Of a stretch of 64,000 nt of DNA, positions 26,368 through 35,932 are shown piece by piece. Source of the stretch: Enterobacter chengduensis (GTDB taxonomy: Bacteria; Pseudomonadota; Gammaproteobacteria; Enterobacterales; Enterobacteriaceae); assembly GCF_001984825.2 (NCBI RefSeq), contig NZ_CP043318.1, positions 2,728,001-2,792,000 of the forward strand. Direction: 5' to 3'. Under the pieces are notes generated by a model. It had not been told where the DNA came from. It worked only from the letters and a program-made list of their open reading frames with translations, and searched no databases. Each line of letters starts with the position of its first letter. Positions within the stretch are counted from its first letter, which is position 1. Position numbers and translations under genes: made by a program.

Positions 26368-26399
26368 TTAGTCCTTAGCATTCTATACAACTTATTCTC

Positions 26400-26424
26400 A
26401 ACCTCGCTGCGGCGGGGTTTTTTA
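26400..26424 (+). terminator. Intrinsic terminator of tpx
   Basis: AACCTCGC pairs with GCGGGGTT (one G-U pair) and is followed by a run of T, 33 bases after the tpx stop. Confidence 0.82.
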
Positions 26425-26642
26425 TTGCGTAAAAGCTGAATCGTTAAGGCAAAAACAAACATAAATCACACTAATTATGCAATGATGTCGACAGTCTGTA
26501 ACATAATCGTGACTAACAGCGCATTCCAATCGCTAAAATCCGCTATTTTTGCCCTCAGTGAAGCCCATCACATTTCCCTTTTTCTCTAAACATTAGATTT
26601 GCTTACGAAAGAAAATAATCGTTTCAGCAAAAAGGATAAAAT

Positions 26643-27851
26643 ATGAAAATCAAATTCGCTTATACGCTCCTCGCCGTCCTGATTTCTGGCCATGCAGCGG
26701 CTCAAACCTGGGTGCTGACGAGCGCTGAAAGCAGCGTAGAGAAAGGAAACTGGAAGATTTCCAGCGATGAGCTGAACGTTAAGGATAAAACGTTCAGCAT
26801 TGAGCAAAAGGTCCTGCACGGCGGTAAGCAGGAGGGCAGCAAAGTCATCATAATTAGCAGCAAAGACGGCCTGACCATTACCTTAAGCCCAACCCGCGGC
26901 ATGAACCTTCTGCACGTTGAAGGGTTTGGCACCCGGCTGGGCTGGGATTCTCCGGTTAAAGAGGTCGTTAACCCGGCCTATATCAATCTTGAAAGCCGCA
27001 ACGGTCTCGGCTGGCTGGATGGTTTCAACGAGATGATGGTGCGCTGTGGCTATGAGTGGACGGGACACCCGGTCACCGCGGACGGGCAAATTTATACCCT
27101 TCACGGCCGGGCCGGCAATACCCCGGTATCGCAGGTGGAAGTTGAGGTTGCGGATGCCGCTCCGCATGAGATCCGCGTTCGGGGCCTGATCAAAGAGAGC
27201 ACGTTCAAAAAAGCGGATCTGCAAACCATGACCGAACTGCGTTACGTCCCCGGTACCAACCGCTTTAGCCTGCACGATGTTCTGACCAACCGTGCGGATT
27301 ATCCTCACGATTACCAAATCATCTATCACAGCAACTTCGGCACGCCGATCCTCGAAGAAGGCGCCCGCTTCCTTGCGCCCGCGGTGAGCGTGAGCCCGTT
27401 CAACGACTACGCCAAAGCGGGCGTTAACGACTGGCAAACCTACGCCGGGCCGACAAAAGGCTTTGATGAGATGGTCTTTAACATTAAGCCGATCGCGGAC
27501 AATAACCACGAGACGCTCGCGGCGGTGATTAATAAAGCCGGAGATAAAGGCGCGTCAATTCAGTTTGATACCCGCCAGCTGCCCGTGCTGACCTTATGGA
27601 AAAATACCGACACGCTGAAGCAGGGCTATGTCACGGGCATTGAGCCAGGCACCAGCTACGCCTAACCCGTCACCATTGAACGCGAGCAGAAGCGGGTTAA
27701 GCAGCTGCAGCCCGGCGCCAGCGCGCAGTTTGATCTGACCTATACCCTGCTGCACAGCCCGCAGCAGGTGAAAGAGGTCGAAACCAGGATTGCGTCAATT
27801 CAGGGCGAGACAAAAACAGAAATCGTTAACACGCCGATTGCGAAGGAATAA
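26643..27851 (+). pseudogene. Secreted DUF4432 (aldose-epimerase-like) gene interrupted by an in-frame TAA
   Basis: The frame encodes about 401 residues. A signal peptide, MKIKFAYTLLAVLISGHAAA, precedes QTWVL. The rest follows the DUF4432/aldose 1-epimerase-like family, with SPTRGMNLLHVEG, GLGWLDGFNEMMVRCG, PHDYQIIYHSNFG and VTGIEPGTSYA. At 27663-27665 a TAA interrupts the frame, where a Tyr codon (TAC or TAT) is one change away. The frame continues for 61 more codons, PVTIEREQKRV to TPIAKE, that read as real coding sequence and end just before a terminator. The truncated form has 340 residues and lacks the last beta-strands of the barrel, so it may or may not fold. Not a K-12 gene at this place. 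Confidence 0.85.
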
Positions 27852-27862
27852 ACCTAAGGTCA

Positions 27863-27887
27863 AAAGCCTCTTTACAGAGGCTTTTTT
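27863..27887 (+). terminator. Intrinsic terminator after the DUF4432 gene
   Basis: AAAGCCTC and GAGGCTTT form a stem around TTTACA, followed by six T. Its place just past 27851 supports 27851 as the original end of the gene. It may also serve the convergent tyrR. Confidence 0.88.
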
Positions 27888-27888
27888 G

Positions 27889-29430
27889 TTATTCGTCGCC
27901 TTTCTTATGATTCAAACCGTACTCGCGCAGCTTATTCGCGATCGCGGTGTGCGAGACGCCAAGGCGTTTTGCCAGTTTACGGGTGCTGGGGTAGCTGCGG
28001 TAAAGCTGGGTCAGCACTGAACGCTCGAAACGGCTGGTAATATCGTCCAGCGACCCTTCCATCGCCTCTTCACCTACCGATACCGTACCGGCGTCGTAAT
28101 CCGGCAACAGGATATCCTGCGGGCGCAGTTCATAGCCTTCAAGCTGGGTCAGCGCACGATAAACGGCGTTTTTGAGCTGACGAATGTTGCCCGGCCAGCC
28201 GTAGCGCATCAGCACCGTGCCGAGATCGGCAGAGAGCTTCGGACGCGGCACCCCCTGCTCGTCGGCGAAGCGGGCGACGAACAGCTCCGTCAGCGGCATG
28301 ATGTCCTGCGGACAATCGCGCAGCGGCGGAATGTTCAGCGTCAGGACGTTGAGGCGATAATAGAGATCTTCGCGGAAGATCCCCTTTTGCACCAGTTCCA
28401 CCAGGTTTTTCTGGGTGGCGCAAATGACGCGCACGTCCACATGCACTTCGTGATCTTCACCGACGCGGCGGAACGTGCCGTCGTTCAGGAAGCGCAGCAG
28501 CTTAGCCTGCATACGCGGCGACATTTCGCCGATCTCGTCCAGCAGCACGGAGCCGCCGTTGGCCTGCTCGAAGAACCCTTTCTTGCCTTCCGGCGCGTGG
28601 CCAAACAGCTCGCTTTCAACGGCATCTTCCGGAATAGAGGCGCAGTTGAGTGCCAGATACGGTTTTGCCGCGCGCGGACTCGCCAGATGCACGGCGTGCG
28701 CCAGCAGGTCTTTGCCGGTGCCGGTATCCCCGGTAATCAGCAGCGGCGCGGTCAGGCTGGCGAGCTTGCGCGCCTGGTCCACCACGTGGCGCATTTTCGG
28801 GCTGACGGCAATAATCTGGCTGAACGCACCCACGTCCTGACTGGAGAGGTTTTGCAGCTGACGCCCCATGCGAAGCGTCGAGCGCAGCATGATCACCGCC
28901 CCGGTCAGTACGCGGGTATCATTTTCCCCTTTCAGATAGACCGGCGTGATCTCCATCAGGAAATTCTGCCCGTTAATCACCACATGCTCGCTGTGCGTGT
29001 TTTGCGGGTTGCTGTCCAGCCAGCGCTGGAAGTTAAAGCCGGGGATCAGCTGCGCGGCGTTATGATTGCTCAGCTTCTCCTGGCTCTGGGCGAAAAGCTG
29101 GCAGCTCGCGTGGTTAACGCGCTCAACTTTGCTTTTCAGATCCAGGGAGAGGAACGGCTCCGGCATGGCCTCCAGCAGCGCGCTCAGCGCCAGGTGCTCG
29201 CGCTCGGAGGGCATCCAGGGAATGGTGCGGACATCCGTAACGCCAGCGATACGGCGGATTTCCGCCATCAGGCTGCTGAAGGTATTAAATTCAATTTCGG
29301 CAAAATTGAGGTAAATTCGCCCGACAGGATCGATCTCAATGCCACGTAAATCAATGCTACGTAAAACAAGAAGATCGAGTAATTCGCGGGTCAGACCGAG
29401 ACGGTCTTCACAGAAGACTTCGAGACGCAT
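27889..29430 (-). CDS. tyrR: Aromatic amino acid regulator TyrR
   Basis: This 513-residue regulator, the same length as in E. coli, controls synthesis and transport of Tyr, Phe and Trp. An N-terminal ACT domain (about 1-75) and a PAS domain (about 78-190) are followed by an AAA+ domain with Walker A GDTGTGKD. The C-terminal Fis-type helix-turn-helix contains STRKLAKRLGVSHTAIANKL. The sigma-54-contact motif GAFTGA is absent (the region reads GHAPEGKKGFFEQ), as expected for a sigma-70 regulator. A TYR box lies upstream, consistent with autoregulation. Confidence 0.96.
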   Translation of the reverse strand: MRLEVFCEDRLGLTRELLDLLVLRSIDLRGIEIDPVGRIYLNFAEIEFNTFSSLMAEIRRIAGVTDVRTIPWMPSEREHLALSALLEAMPEPFLSLDLKSKVERVNHASCQLFAQSQEKLSNHNAAQLIPGFNFQRWLDSNPQNTHSEHVVINGQNFLMEITPVYLKGENDTRVLTGAVIMLRSTLRMGRQLQNLSSQDVGAFSQIIAVSPKMRHVVDQARKLASLTAPLLITGDTGTGKDLLAHAVHLASPRAAKPYLALNCASIPEDAVESELFGHAPEGKKGFFEQANGGSVLLDEIGEMSPRMQAKLLRFLNDGTFRRVGEDHEVHVDVRVICATQKNLVELVQKGIFREDLYYRLNVLTLNIPPLRDCPQDIMPLTELFVARFADEQGVPRPKLSADLGTVLMRYGWPGNIRQLKNAVYRALTQLEGYELRPQDILLPDYDAGTVSVGEEAMEGSLDDITSRFERSVLTQLYRSYPSTRKLAKRLGVSHTAIANKLREYGLNHKKGDE

Positions 29431-29499
29431 GGGAAATTCACCGTTTTAAGCCAATAACAGTAAAATGATATGTCAGAACACGGTGATCCGGAAGATGGC

Positions 29500-29517
29500 T
29501 GTCAACAAATATTGACA
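29500..29517 (-). promoter_or_regulatory. TYR box in the tyrR promoter
   Basis: TGTCAA-six bases-TTGACA matches the TyrR operator consensus TGTAAA-N6-TTTACA apart from one symmetric base pair. It is part of a longer perfect palindrome, 29497-29520, with nine-base arms. It lies 70 bases before the tyrR start. Confidence 0.72.
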
Positions 29518-29542
29518 GCCAGCACGATTAGTGAACAAAACC

Positions 29543-30595
29543 TCACGGCGCCGGTTTTTTATTGAGCGTCTCTTTGAGCTGGCCGATCAGTTCACGTCGG
29601 AAATCCCCCAGACGGGGCTTATCGCCGTCAATCCACGGCAGCGGACGGCAGACCTCCATCGCTTTAATCCCCAGGCGCGCGGTTAATAATCCCGCACCGA
29701 TACCCTGAGCCGCACGGGCAGAAAGACGCGCCGCCAGATCCTGCGACATCCAGTCCATGCCCACTTCGCGCACCAGTTCGCTCGCCCCGGCAAACGCGAT
29801 ATTGAGCAGGACCAGCTTGAACAGTCTGAGCCGACTGTAGTAGCCCAGCTCGATGCCGTAAAGGTTCGCGATGCGGTTGATCAGGCGCAGGTTACGCCAG
29901 GCGATGAAGGCCATATCGACCAGCGCCAGCGGGCTGACGGCAATCATCAGGGTGGATTCCGCGGCAGAGCGGCTAATTTCCCGCCGCGCCTGGGCATCCA
30001 GCACCGGCTGTACCATATGGGAGTAGAGCGTTACCACTTCCCGGTCATTCTGGGTTTCATGGATGGCGGCATACCAGCGCTGAAGCGCCGGATGCGACTG
30101 ATCGATTCCGGCCTGGCTGGCCAGCTTTTCACAAAACGCGCGACCTTTGCCGGTGCCGTGGCTGTGGAGCAGATCCCGCGCCTCATCACGCTCGTGCGCG
30201 CGCTGTCGCAGTCGCCAGAGTCGCCGCCACTCGGTGGCAACCGATCCGACGCCCGCCCCCACAATCAGCGCGCCTGCGGCACATCCGCCCAGCGCGACCC
30301 AGTCCTGCGTTTGCCAGGCATTCATCGTCCACTGCACGCCCTGTCCCACCACGCTTACGCCAAACAGCGCCAGACCGGCGGTCACCATCCTGCGCCACAG
30401 GCTGCGTTTTGGGCGAAGCGCGGCGTCCACGGCCGCCTCTGCCGGACCCTCCTCAACAGCGGGATCGTCCTGCAGCGCCGGGGCGAAGTTTTCTGCCTGA
30501 GTACCGCTGAACGTCTGCGCCGTTTTGAACGCCTCCTGAGGCACCTGCTCAAGCGTTCCGGTAAAGTCTATGCGCGGTTTTAACGGTTCCGTCAT
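29543..30595 (-). CDS. ycjF: Inner-membrane protein YcjF (DUF697)
   Basis: This is a 350-residue protein with a DUF697 domain. Two membrane spans lie in the middle (about 70-92 and 100-118), and the C-terminal half is rich in helices ([22 protein letters not shown]). The E. coli protein is 353 residues. Its start overlaps the end of ycjX by four bases, so translation is coupled. The pair is often found with the psp genes and is linked to sigma-54/PspF induction in some enterobacteria, but its own function is unknown. Confidence 0.93.
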   Translation of the reverse strand: MTEPLKPRIDFTGTLEQVPQEAFKTAQTFSGTQAENFAPALQDDPAVEEGPAEAAVDAALRPKRSLWRRMVTAGLALFGVSVVGQGVQWTMNAWQTQDWVALGGCAAGALIVGAGVGSVATEWRRLWRLRQRAHERDEARDLLHSHGTGKGRAFCEKLASQAGIDQSHPALQRWYAAIHETQNDREVVTLYSHMVQPVLDAQARREISRSAAESTLMIAVSPLALVDMAFIAWRNLRLINRIANLYGIELGYYSRLRLFKLVLLNIAFAGASELVREVGMDWMSQDLAARLSARAAQGIGAGLLTARLGIKAMEVCRPLPWIDGDKPRLGDFRRELIGQLKETLNKKPAP

Positions 30596-31989
30596 CGCAA
30601 TTTATCTCCAATCAAAAACTCCAGCGCCGCATCCAGACGGATGTGCGGTAATGGCCGATCGACGCTCATCGCCTGCGGGCGGAAGGCTTCGAACTGGAAG
30701 CCCTGGTTCTGCCAGAAGGCCTGACCCGGCAGCCGCGCGGGCACTTCGCCCGGATACACCGTGAGCGGTTCACCGTCGCTGAGCCGGTTGCCGCGCAAGG
30801 CCGGTATTTTTTCGCCGTTGAGGTCAATCAGCCCGCTTTGCGTCGCCTGGACGGACGCGAGCCCAAGGCAATCCATGCCGATCCCTTCGAAGGCGGCGTT
30901 TTGCCACGCATCCTGCACCAGTTGCTGCAGCAGCGATACCATATTGGCATGCTGGTCGACCGTGACGTGATCGGCCTTGGTAGCCGCAAAGAGCAGTTTG
31001 TCGATCACCGGGGAGAACAGGCGGCGAAACAGCGTCCGCTGCCCGTAGTGAAAACTTTGCATCAGCTGCGTTAGCGCGAGGCGCATATCGTTGAAAGCCT
31101 GCGGCCCGCTGTTGAGCGGCTGCAAACAATCCACCAGCACAATCTGACGGTCAAATCGCAAAAAGTGGTTTTTATAGAAACCTTTGACCACCCTTTCACA
31201 GTAGTAATGGTAACGCTCGCGCAGCATCCCGGCATTGGTATGTTTGTCCGCCTGCGCCAGCGTCGACTCGCCCACCCCATCCACATCCGGCCACGGGAAG
31301 AACTGCAGCGCGGGCGCGCCCGCTAAATCGCCAGGCAATACGAAACGCCCCGGCTGGATGAAGTGCAGCCCTTCCTGTTTGCACTGATGCAAATAGTCCG
31401 TCCACGCTCCGGCGATGGCCGCCAGACGGTTTTCATCGGCGGGCGCAAGCGGGTCCAGGCCTTCGCACAGCTCTCGCCATTTAGCCGACCAACCGGCGCG
31501 CTGCCCCTGCAACAGCCCCGTCATCTGGCGGGACCAGCTCAGGTAATCCTGCGCCAGCATCGGCAAATCGAGCAGCCATTCACCGGGGTAATCGACGATC
31601 TCCAGGTACAGCGTGGAGGTATCCTTGAAGTGGCGCATCAGGGATTCATTGGAGCGAAAACGTAGCGCAAGACGAATTTCACTGACCCCTCGCGTCGGCG
31701 TCGGCCACATAGGCGGATCGCCATAGAGCTGCGCCAGCCCTTCGTCATAGGTAAAACGGGGAATACCAAAATCACGCTGCGGGACGCGCTTCACGCCCAG
31801 CAGGCGCTCTTCCCGCACCGCGCTTAGCAGCGGCAAACGCGCCCCGGCGTGCACGTTCAGGAGCTGGTTTACCATCGCCGTGATAAACGCCGTCTTGCCG
31901 CTGCGGCTCAGCCCCGTCACGGCCAGACGCAGATGACGGTCAACGCCGCGGTTCACCAGTGAATTGATTTCGTTTTTAAGTCGCTTCAT
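30592..31989 (-). CDS. ycjX: Conserved P-loop protein YcjX (DUF463)
   Basis: This is a 465-residue predicted GTP/ATP-binding protein, the same length as in E. coli. The Walker A motif GLSRSGKT lies at about 25-32. Conserved family segments [13 protein letters not shown] and [12 protein letters not shown] follow. First gene of a two-gene unit with ycjF. In E. coli the unit lies close to psp genes; here the ycj sugar cluster separates them, as in K-12. The start has no strong upstream signal but the family begins here. Confidence 0.94.
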   Translation of the reverse strand: MKRLKNEINSLVNRGVDRHLRLAVTGLSRSGKTAFITAMVNQLLNVHAGARLPLLSAVREERLLGVKRVPQRDFGIPRFTYDEGLAQLYGDPPMWPTPTRGVSEIRLALRFRSNESLMRHFKDTSTLYLEIVDYPGEWLLDLPMLAQDYLSWSRQMTGLLQGQRAGWSAKWRELCEGLDPLAPADENRLAAIAGAWTDYLHQCKQEGLHFIQPGRFVLPGDLAGAPALQFFPWPDVDGVGESTLAQADKHTNAGMLRERYHYYCERVVKGFYKNHFLRFDRQIVLVDCLQPLNSGPQAFNDMRLALTQLMQSFHYGQRTLFRRLFSPVIDKLLFAATKADHVTVDQHANMVSLLQQLVQDAWQNAAFEGIGMDCLGLASVQATQSGLIDLNGEKIPALRGNRLSDGEPLTVYPGEVPARLPGQAFWQNQGFQFEAFRPQAMSVDRPLPHIRLDAALEFLIGDKLR

Positions 31990-32144
31990 CGCCGTCCTTC
32001 GTTGCCTGGAAGCCTTGAATGCATGGCTTCAGAATACAATAGATGGGGGCAGATCGTTGATTATCAATTCTTATTTATTGCTATTGCCGTTTTCTCTCCA
32101 GTAAGATGAACGACATTGCTGTCAGTCCGGAGTGAGTAAGGTGT

Positions 32145-33155
32145 ATGTCACCCACCATCTATGATATCGCACGGGTTGCGGGCGTATCGAAATCAACCGT
32201 TTCCCGCGTTCTGAATAAACAAACGAATATTTCCCCCGAAGCACGGGACAAAGTGCTGAAGGCGATTGACGAATTAAATTATCAGCCCAACAAACTGGCC
32301 CGCGCTCTGACGACGTCAGGCTTCGATGCCATTATGGTTATTTCCACCCGCTCCACCAAAACCACTGCCGGTAATCCGTTTTTCTCCGATGTGCTTCACG
32401 CCATTACGGCAAAAGCGGAAGAAGAAGGATTTGATGTTATTTTACAAACGTCAAAAAGCAGCGAAGACGACCTGCTGAAATGCGTGAGTAAAATAAAACA
32501 GAAGATGATCAAAGGGATCATTATGCTGAGCTCTCCGGCAAATGAATCCTTTTTTACCACGCTGGATGCGTATGGCGTACCGGTTGTGGTTATCGGCAAA
32601 GTTGAAGGTGAGTATCAGAATATTTATTCCGTCGACACGGATAATTTTCATGACAGCGCCACGCTCACCGAAACCTTTATTAAAAATGGCCGCCGTAAAA
32701 TTGCCTGCCTGCATGCGCCACTTGATTATCATGTTTCAATCGATCGTCTGGCGGGCTATAAGACCAGCCTGGAAAAGCACCATATTGCCATTAACCCGGA
32801 GTGGGTCAGGGATGGCGGCTATACCCATGAGAGTGCGCTGACGGAGGCGCTGGAATTGTTGTCTTCGCCCACGCCGCCTGATGCGGTATTTGCTACCGAC
32901 AGCATGAAGTTGCTCAGCCTCTATCGCGCGGCGGATGAGTTGAATCTGATGATCCCAGAGCAGGTGGTGATAGCCGGATACAGCGACCCGATGCTCTCAC
33001 TCATTCTGACGCCCGCCCCTGGCGGCTTTGATATCCCCACCCGAAAACTGGGGGAAGAGAGCTGCGATCTTCTCTTCAGGCGCATTGCGGGCCATCCCGC
33101 CCCGCAAAAAGTGCTTGTTGACACCCATTTTTTGCTGGCTGCTTCCCTTCGCTAA
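32145..33155 (+). CDS. ycjW: LacI-family regulator YcjW
   Basis: This is a 336-residue repressor. The N-terminal helix-turn-helix and hinge read [20 protein letters not shown] and [11 protein letters not shown] periplasmic-binding-protein-like domain (about 60-336) binds the inducer, which is not known. It is near-identical to E. coli YcjW in the DNA-binding domain. The gene lies beside and convergent to the ompG-ycjV...M unit. Two identical imperfect palindromes with a central CG, before ycjM and ycjU, fit a LacI-type operator. Confidence 0.94.
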   Translation: MSPTIYDIARVAGVSKSTVSRVLNKQTNISPEARDKVLKAIDELNYQPNKLARALTTSGFDAIMVISTRSTKTTAGNPFFSDVLHAITAKAEEEGFDVILQTSKSSEDDLLKCVSKIKQKMIKGIIMLSSPANESFFTTLDAYGVPVVVIGKVEGEYQNIYSVDTDNFHDSATLTETFIKNGRRKIACLHAPLDYHVSIDRLAGYKTSLEKHHIAINPEWVRDGGYTHESALTEALELLSSPTPPDAVFATDSMKLLSLYRAADELNLMIPEQVVIAGYSDPMLSLILTPAPGGFDIPTRKLGEESCDLLFRRIAGHPAPQKVLVDTHFLLAASLR

Positions 33156-33178
33156 AACCAGGGGCTTTGTGCCCCTGG
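33154..33178 (-). terminator. Intrinsic terminator of ompG
   Basis: On the minus strand CCAGGGGC and GCCCCTGG close a five-base loop and are followed by TTTT. It overlaps the ycjW stop and lies 12 bases after the ompG stop; it may also work weakly for ycjW. Confidence 0.75.
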
Positions 33179-33189
33179 CGTGCCGTCGG

Positions 33190-34104
33190 TCAGAACGCGT
33201 AGTTTACGCCAACCCCCGCGTAGTGGAAGCGGTCGTTTTCACCCTCGTCATGGTTTTCCCACTCATAGGCATATTCCAGCGTCATGGATAAACCATTGTT
33301 GAAATCATAAGCGTAAAGAAGACCGAGCCGGTTGAAATCGTGTCCTTCACGATCGGGATCGTCCTGCCAGTCCCAGTTCGACCAGCGATCCAGCCCAAGG
33401 CGGGTATAAGGCGTCAGGGTGGTCTGGCCTAGCGAAATGGGCAGATAGGCGCGAATTTCCTGCGTAGAAAACTCGCCGTTATTGCGGGAACTGTCCATGT
33501 TGAAACCGCGCTCTAAATAGTAATTCACTTTAGCGGCAAAGGTTTCGTTAAGGGTCCAGGTAAAGCCCGTTTCGGTTTCGACGCGGCTGTCAGCATAGCC
33601 GGTTTTTTCCAGATCGTTGGCAAACTGGTACATGGCAAACCAGCCGCCAAAACGCCAGTCGTCGGTTAATTTAATATCCCAGTCCGGCTGAACCTTATAG
33701 CGCTGCATATTTGCGCTGCCGTCTCTGGCGCCGTGTTCATCCTTAAAGTGATAGCCATAATTACGGAAGCCGCCGGTTAAACCGAAGGTAAAATCATCGG
33801 TTCCGATAAAGCGATAGCGTAATTCAACTTCAGGACGATCGAAATAGGTGCCGCGGGTCATGCTGCTATAATCAACCGGACCTTCCTGATACATTGCCAG
33901 CGAAATAGTCCAGGCATCCCATGTTGCATTAAACCATACGGAGGGTTCATATAATCCGTCTTTATCTTCCCCCTGTCCTTCGACGTTTTCGATTTCATAC
34001 ATTGCGCCAATATTAAATTCCCACTGCTTAGCTGTTTCTGATGCTTGGGCGCAGCTAACCCCTGCGCACAGTACGAGCGCAGCACGTCTTAGTAGAGTAC
34101 TCAT
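33190..34104 (-). CDS. ompG: Monomeric outer-membrane porin OmpG
   Basis: This is a 304-residue protein (E. coli 301). A signal peptide of about 21 residues ends CAQA. The mature barrel has FNIGAMYEIENVEG, YQEGPVDYS, NYYLERGFNMD and NGEFSTQEIRAYLP, and it ends in the C-terminal Phe of outer-membrane barrels (GVGVNYAF). OmpG is a wide, non-selective, 14-stranded channel for sugars. Its position downstream of ycjV suggests it lets the cluster's substrates across the outer membrane. A terminator lies between ycjV and ompG, so it may have its own promoter or depend on read-through. AAGGGAA precedes the ATG. Confidence 0.94.
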   Translation of the reverse strand: MSTLLRRAALVLCAGVSCAQASETAKQWEFNIGAMYEIENVEGQGEDKDGLYEPSVWFNATWDAWTISLAMYQEGPVDYSSMTRGTYFDRPEVELRYRFIGTDDFTFGLTGGFRNYGYHFKDEHGARDGSANMQRYKVQPDWDIKLTDDWRFGGWFAMYQFANDLEKTGYADSRVETETGFTWTLNETFAAKVNYYLERGFNMDSSRNNGEFSTQEIRAYLPISLGQTTLTPYTRLGLDRWSNWDWQDDPDREGHDFNRLGLLYAYDFNNGLSMTLEYAYEWENHDEGENDRFHYAGVGVNYAF

Positions 34105-34131
34105 TACATATTCCCTTTATAAGTAACAAAC

Positions 34132-34158
34132 AAAAAAACCGGAAATGGGTATTTCCGG
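34132..34158 (-). terminator. Terminator between ycjV and ompG
   Basis: On the minus strand CCGGAAAT and ATTTCCGG form a perfect stem around a four-base loop and are followed by seven T. It ends the ycj unit after ycjV and may attenuate ompG. Confidence 0.85.
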
Positions 34159-34170
34159 CAAACACCTTTC

Positions 34171-35253
34171 TTATCTAATAGCCGCTTCGGTTTCAGCGTC
34201 GAAGAAATGGCATTTATTCATATCGAACTGGATGCCGATACTGTTCCCAGCGGCATAATCATTCGCGGCACCCGCGCGAACAACCAGCTCGTGGCCGCCA
34301 ACCGTGGCGTAGAGCATAAACTCCGCCCCGGTCAGTTCAGCTACGCTGACTTTCGCCGCAATATTTTCACCACTGCTCTGCAAAGTAAGAATATCTTCCG
34401 GGCGGATCCCAAAGACCACGGCTTTTCGCTGATACCCTGCGGCGTGCAGTGACGCGAGCTTGTCTTCCGGGATCGCCAGACGCAGCGTTTCCGTGACGAA
34501 ATAGCGGTCGTCGATAGCGCCACGAACAAAGTTCATGGCCGGCGAGCCAATGAAACCCGCGACAAACATATTGGCCGGCTCGTTGTATACCTGCTTCGGT
34601 GCGCCGACCTGCTGAATAATGCCGTCTTTTAAGATCACGATGCGGGTCGCCATCGTCATGGCTTCCGTTTGATCGTGGGTCACGTAAATCATCGTGGTGT
34701 TGAGCTTCTGGTGCAGCTTGCTGATTTCAGCCCGCATCTGCACGCGAAGCTTGGCGTCGAGGTTGGAGAGCGGTTCATCCATCAGGAACACGCCCGCTTC
34801 CCGCACTATCGCCCTGCCCAGCGCCACGCGCTGACGCTGGCCGCCGGACAGCGCGCCTGGCTTGCGCTTAAGGTACTCGCGCAAGCCGAGGATCTGTGCC
34901 GCCCAGTTAACCCGCTCTTCGATAACCGCAGGCGCAATCTTTTGCATCTTCAGGCCGAACGCCATGTTGTCGTAGACCGTCATGTGCGGGTAAAGCGCAT
35001 AGTTCTGGAACACCATGGCGATATCGCGAGACTTGGCGGGCACGTCGTTCATGCAAACCCCGTCAATGACCAGTTCCCCCGCGCTGATCTCCTCCAGACC
35101 GGCAATCATGCGCAGCGTCGTGGACTTACCGCAGCCAGAAGGCCCGACGAAGACGATGAACTCCTTGTCCTCGATTTCGAGATTGAAATCCTTCACCACG
35201 TGGACCTGGTTATCGTAAATTTTCTGAATGTGTTTCAGAGACAGTTGAGCCAT
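34171..35253 (-). CDS. ycjV: Sugar ABC transporter ATPase YcjV (UgpC/MsmK family)
   Basis: This is an intact 360-residue ATPase. Walker A is GPSGCGKST (about 38-46), the signature is LSGGQRQRVALGRA, and Walker B is VFLMDEPLSNLDAK. The C-terminal OB-fold regulatory domain (about 240-360) includes FGIRPEDI. It would power the YcjNOP importer. In E. coli K-12 ycjV is, as I recall, a pseudogene, so the full-length form here restores a complete transporter. It lies 13 bases after ycjU on the same strand. Confidence 0.93.
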   Translation of the reverse strand: MAQLSLKHIQKIYDNQVHVVKDFNLEIEDKEFIVFVGPSGCGKSTTLRMIAGLEEISAGELVIDGVCMNDVPAKSRDIAMVFQNYALYPHMTVYDNMAFGLKMQKIAPAVIEERVNWAAQILGLREYLKRKPGALSGGQRQRVALGRAIVREAGVFLMDEPLSNLDAKLRVQMRAEISKLHQKLNTTMIYVTHDQTEAMTMATRIVILKDGIIQQVGAPKQVYNEPANMFVAGFIGSPAMNFVRGAIDDRYFVTETLRLAIPEDKLASLHAAGYQRKAVVFGIRPEDILTLQSSGENIAAKVSVAELTGAEFMLYATVGGHELVVRAGAANDYAAGNSIGIQFDMNKCHFFDAETEAAIR

Positions 35254-35266
35254 TGTTAATTCCTTA

Positions 35267-35932
35267 TCAATACGTCCGGGATGCCCAAAACTCGGTCAGG
35301 CGCGTCCAGGTCAATTCCCGCGTTGAATGAAGCTGTAATCCCGCATGGTTCAGGCCAGATCCAATTCCCACCGATAGCATTCCCGCCGCGTTGATCGCCT
35401 CCACGCCCGCTGGCGCATCTTCGATGCCGATAGCCTCTTCAGGACGAACATTCAGGCCTGCACAGGCGGCGAGGAAGATCTCCGGGTCCGGCTTTGAACA
35501 GATGATGAGGGACGCATCGGCGCAAAAATCAAACGCGTGCTGAATGCCAAGGGCACGCAATATGCCGGGGGCATTCAGGGAAACGGAGGCCAGCCCAATT
35601 TTGACGTTCGCCGCACGAATATCCGCCAGGACGTCGCGAATGCCCGGCAGCAGTGAATCCTCCGTCAGTGACGCCAGAGACTGCACATAGAGGGCGTTTT
35701 TTTTCGTCGCCAGCGCGAGGCACTGCTCATCGCTAAGCATCCCCTCTTTCCCGCCATGCTTCAGGATGCGCTGCAGGGAATCCATGCGGCTAATGCCCTT
35801 CAGCTGCTCGTTAAACACCTCGTCGACGGTGATGCCGATTTCCTCCGCCACCGCGCGCCAGGCAAGAAAATGGAGGTGTGCGGTGTCGGCGATCACGCCG
35901 TCCAGATCGAATACAACGGCCTTAAGCGTCAT
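35267..35932 (-). CDS. ycjU: Beta-phosphoglucomutase YcjU
   Basis: This is a 221-residue HAD-superfamily enzyme that converts beta-D-glucose 1-phosphate, released by YcjT, to glucose 6-phosphate. The phosphorylated nucleophile is Asp9 and the general acid/base is Asp11 ([14 protein letters not shown]). The cap domain contains [13 protein letters not shown] and the C-terminal [13 protein letters not shown] 35932 has GGAGGGG eight bases upstream and lies inside the end of ycjT (11-base overlap). An operator-like site lies just upstream, within ycjT. Confidence 0.93.
   Translation of the reverse strand: MTLKAVVFDLDGVIADTAHLHFLAWRAVAEEIGITVDEVFNEQLKGISRMDSLQRILKHGGKEGMLSDEQCLALATKKNALYVQSLASLTEDSLLPGIRDVLADIRAANVKIGLASVSLNAPGILRALGIQHAFDFCADASLIICSKPDPEIFLAACAGLNVRPEEAIGIEDAPAGVEAINAAGMLSVGIGSGLNHAGLQLHSTRELTWTRLTEFWASRTY

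Noticed and set aside
28387..29349. Plus-strand open frame of 320 codons
   Set aside because: Entirely antisense to tyrR, with His/Gln/Arg-rich composition and no family features.
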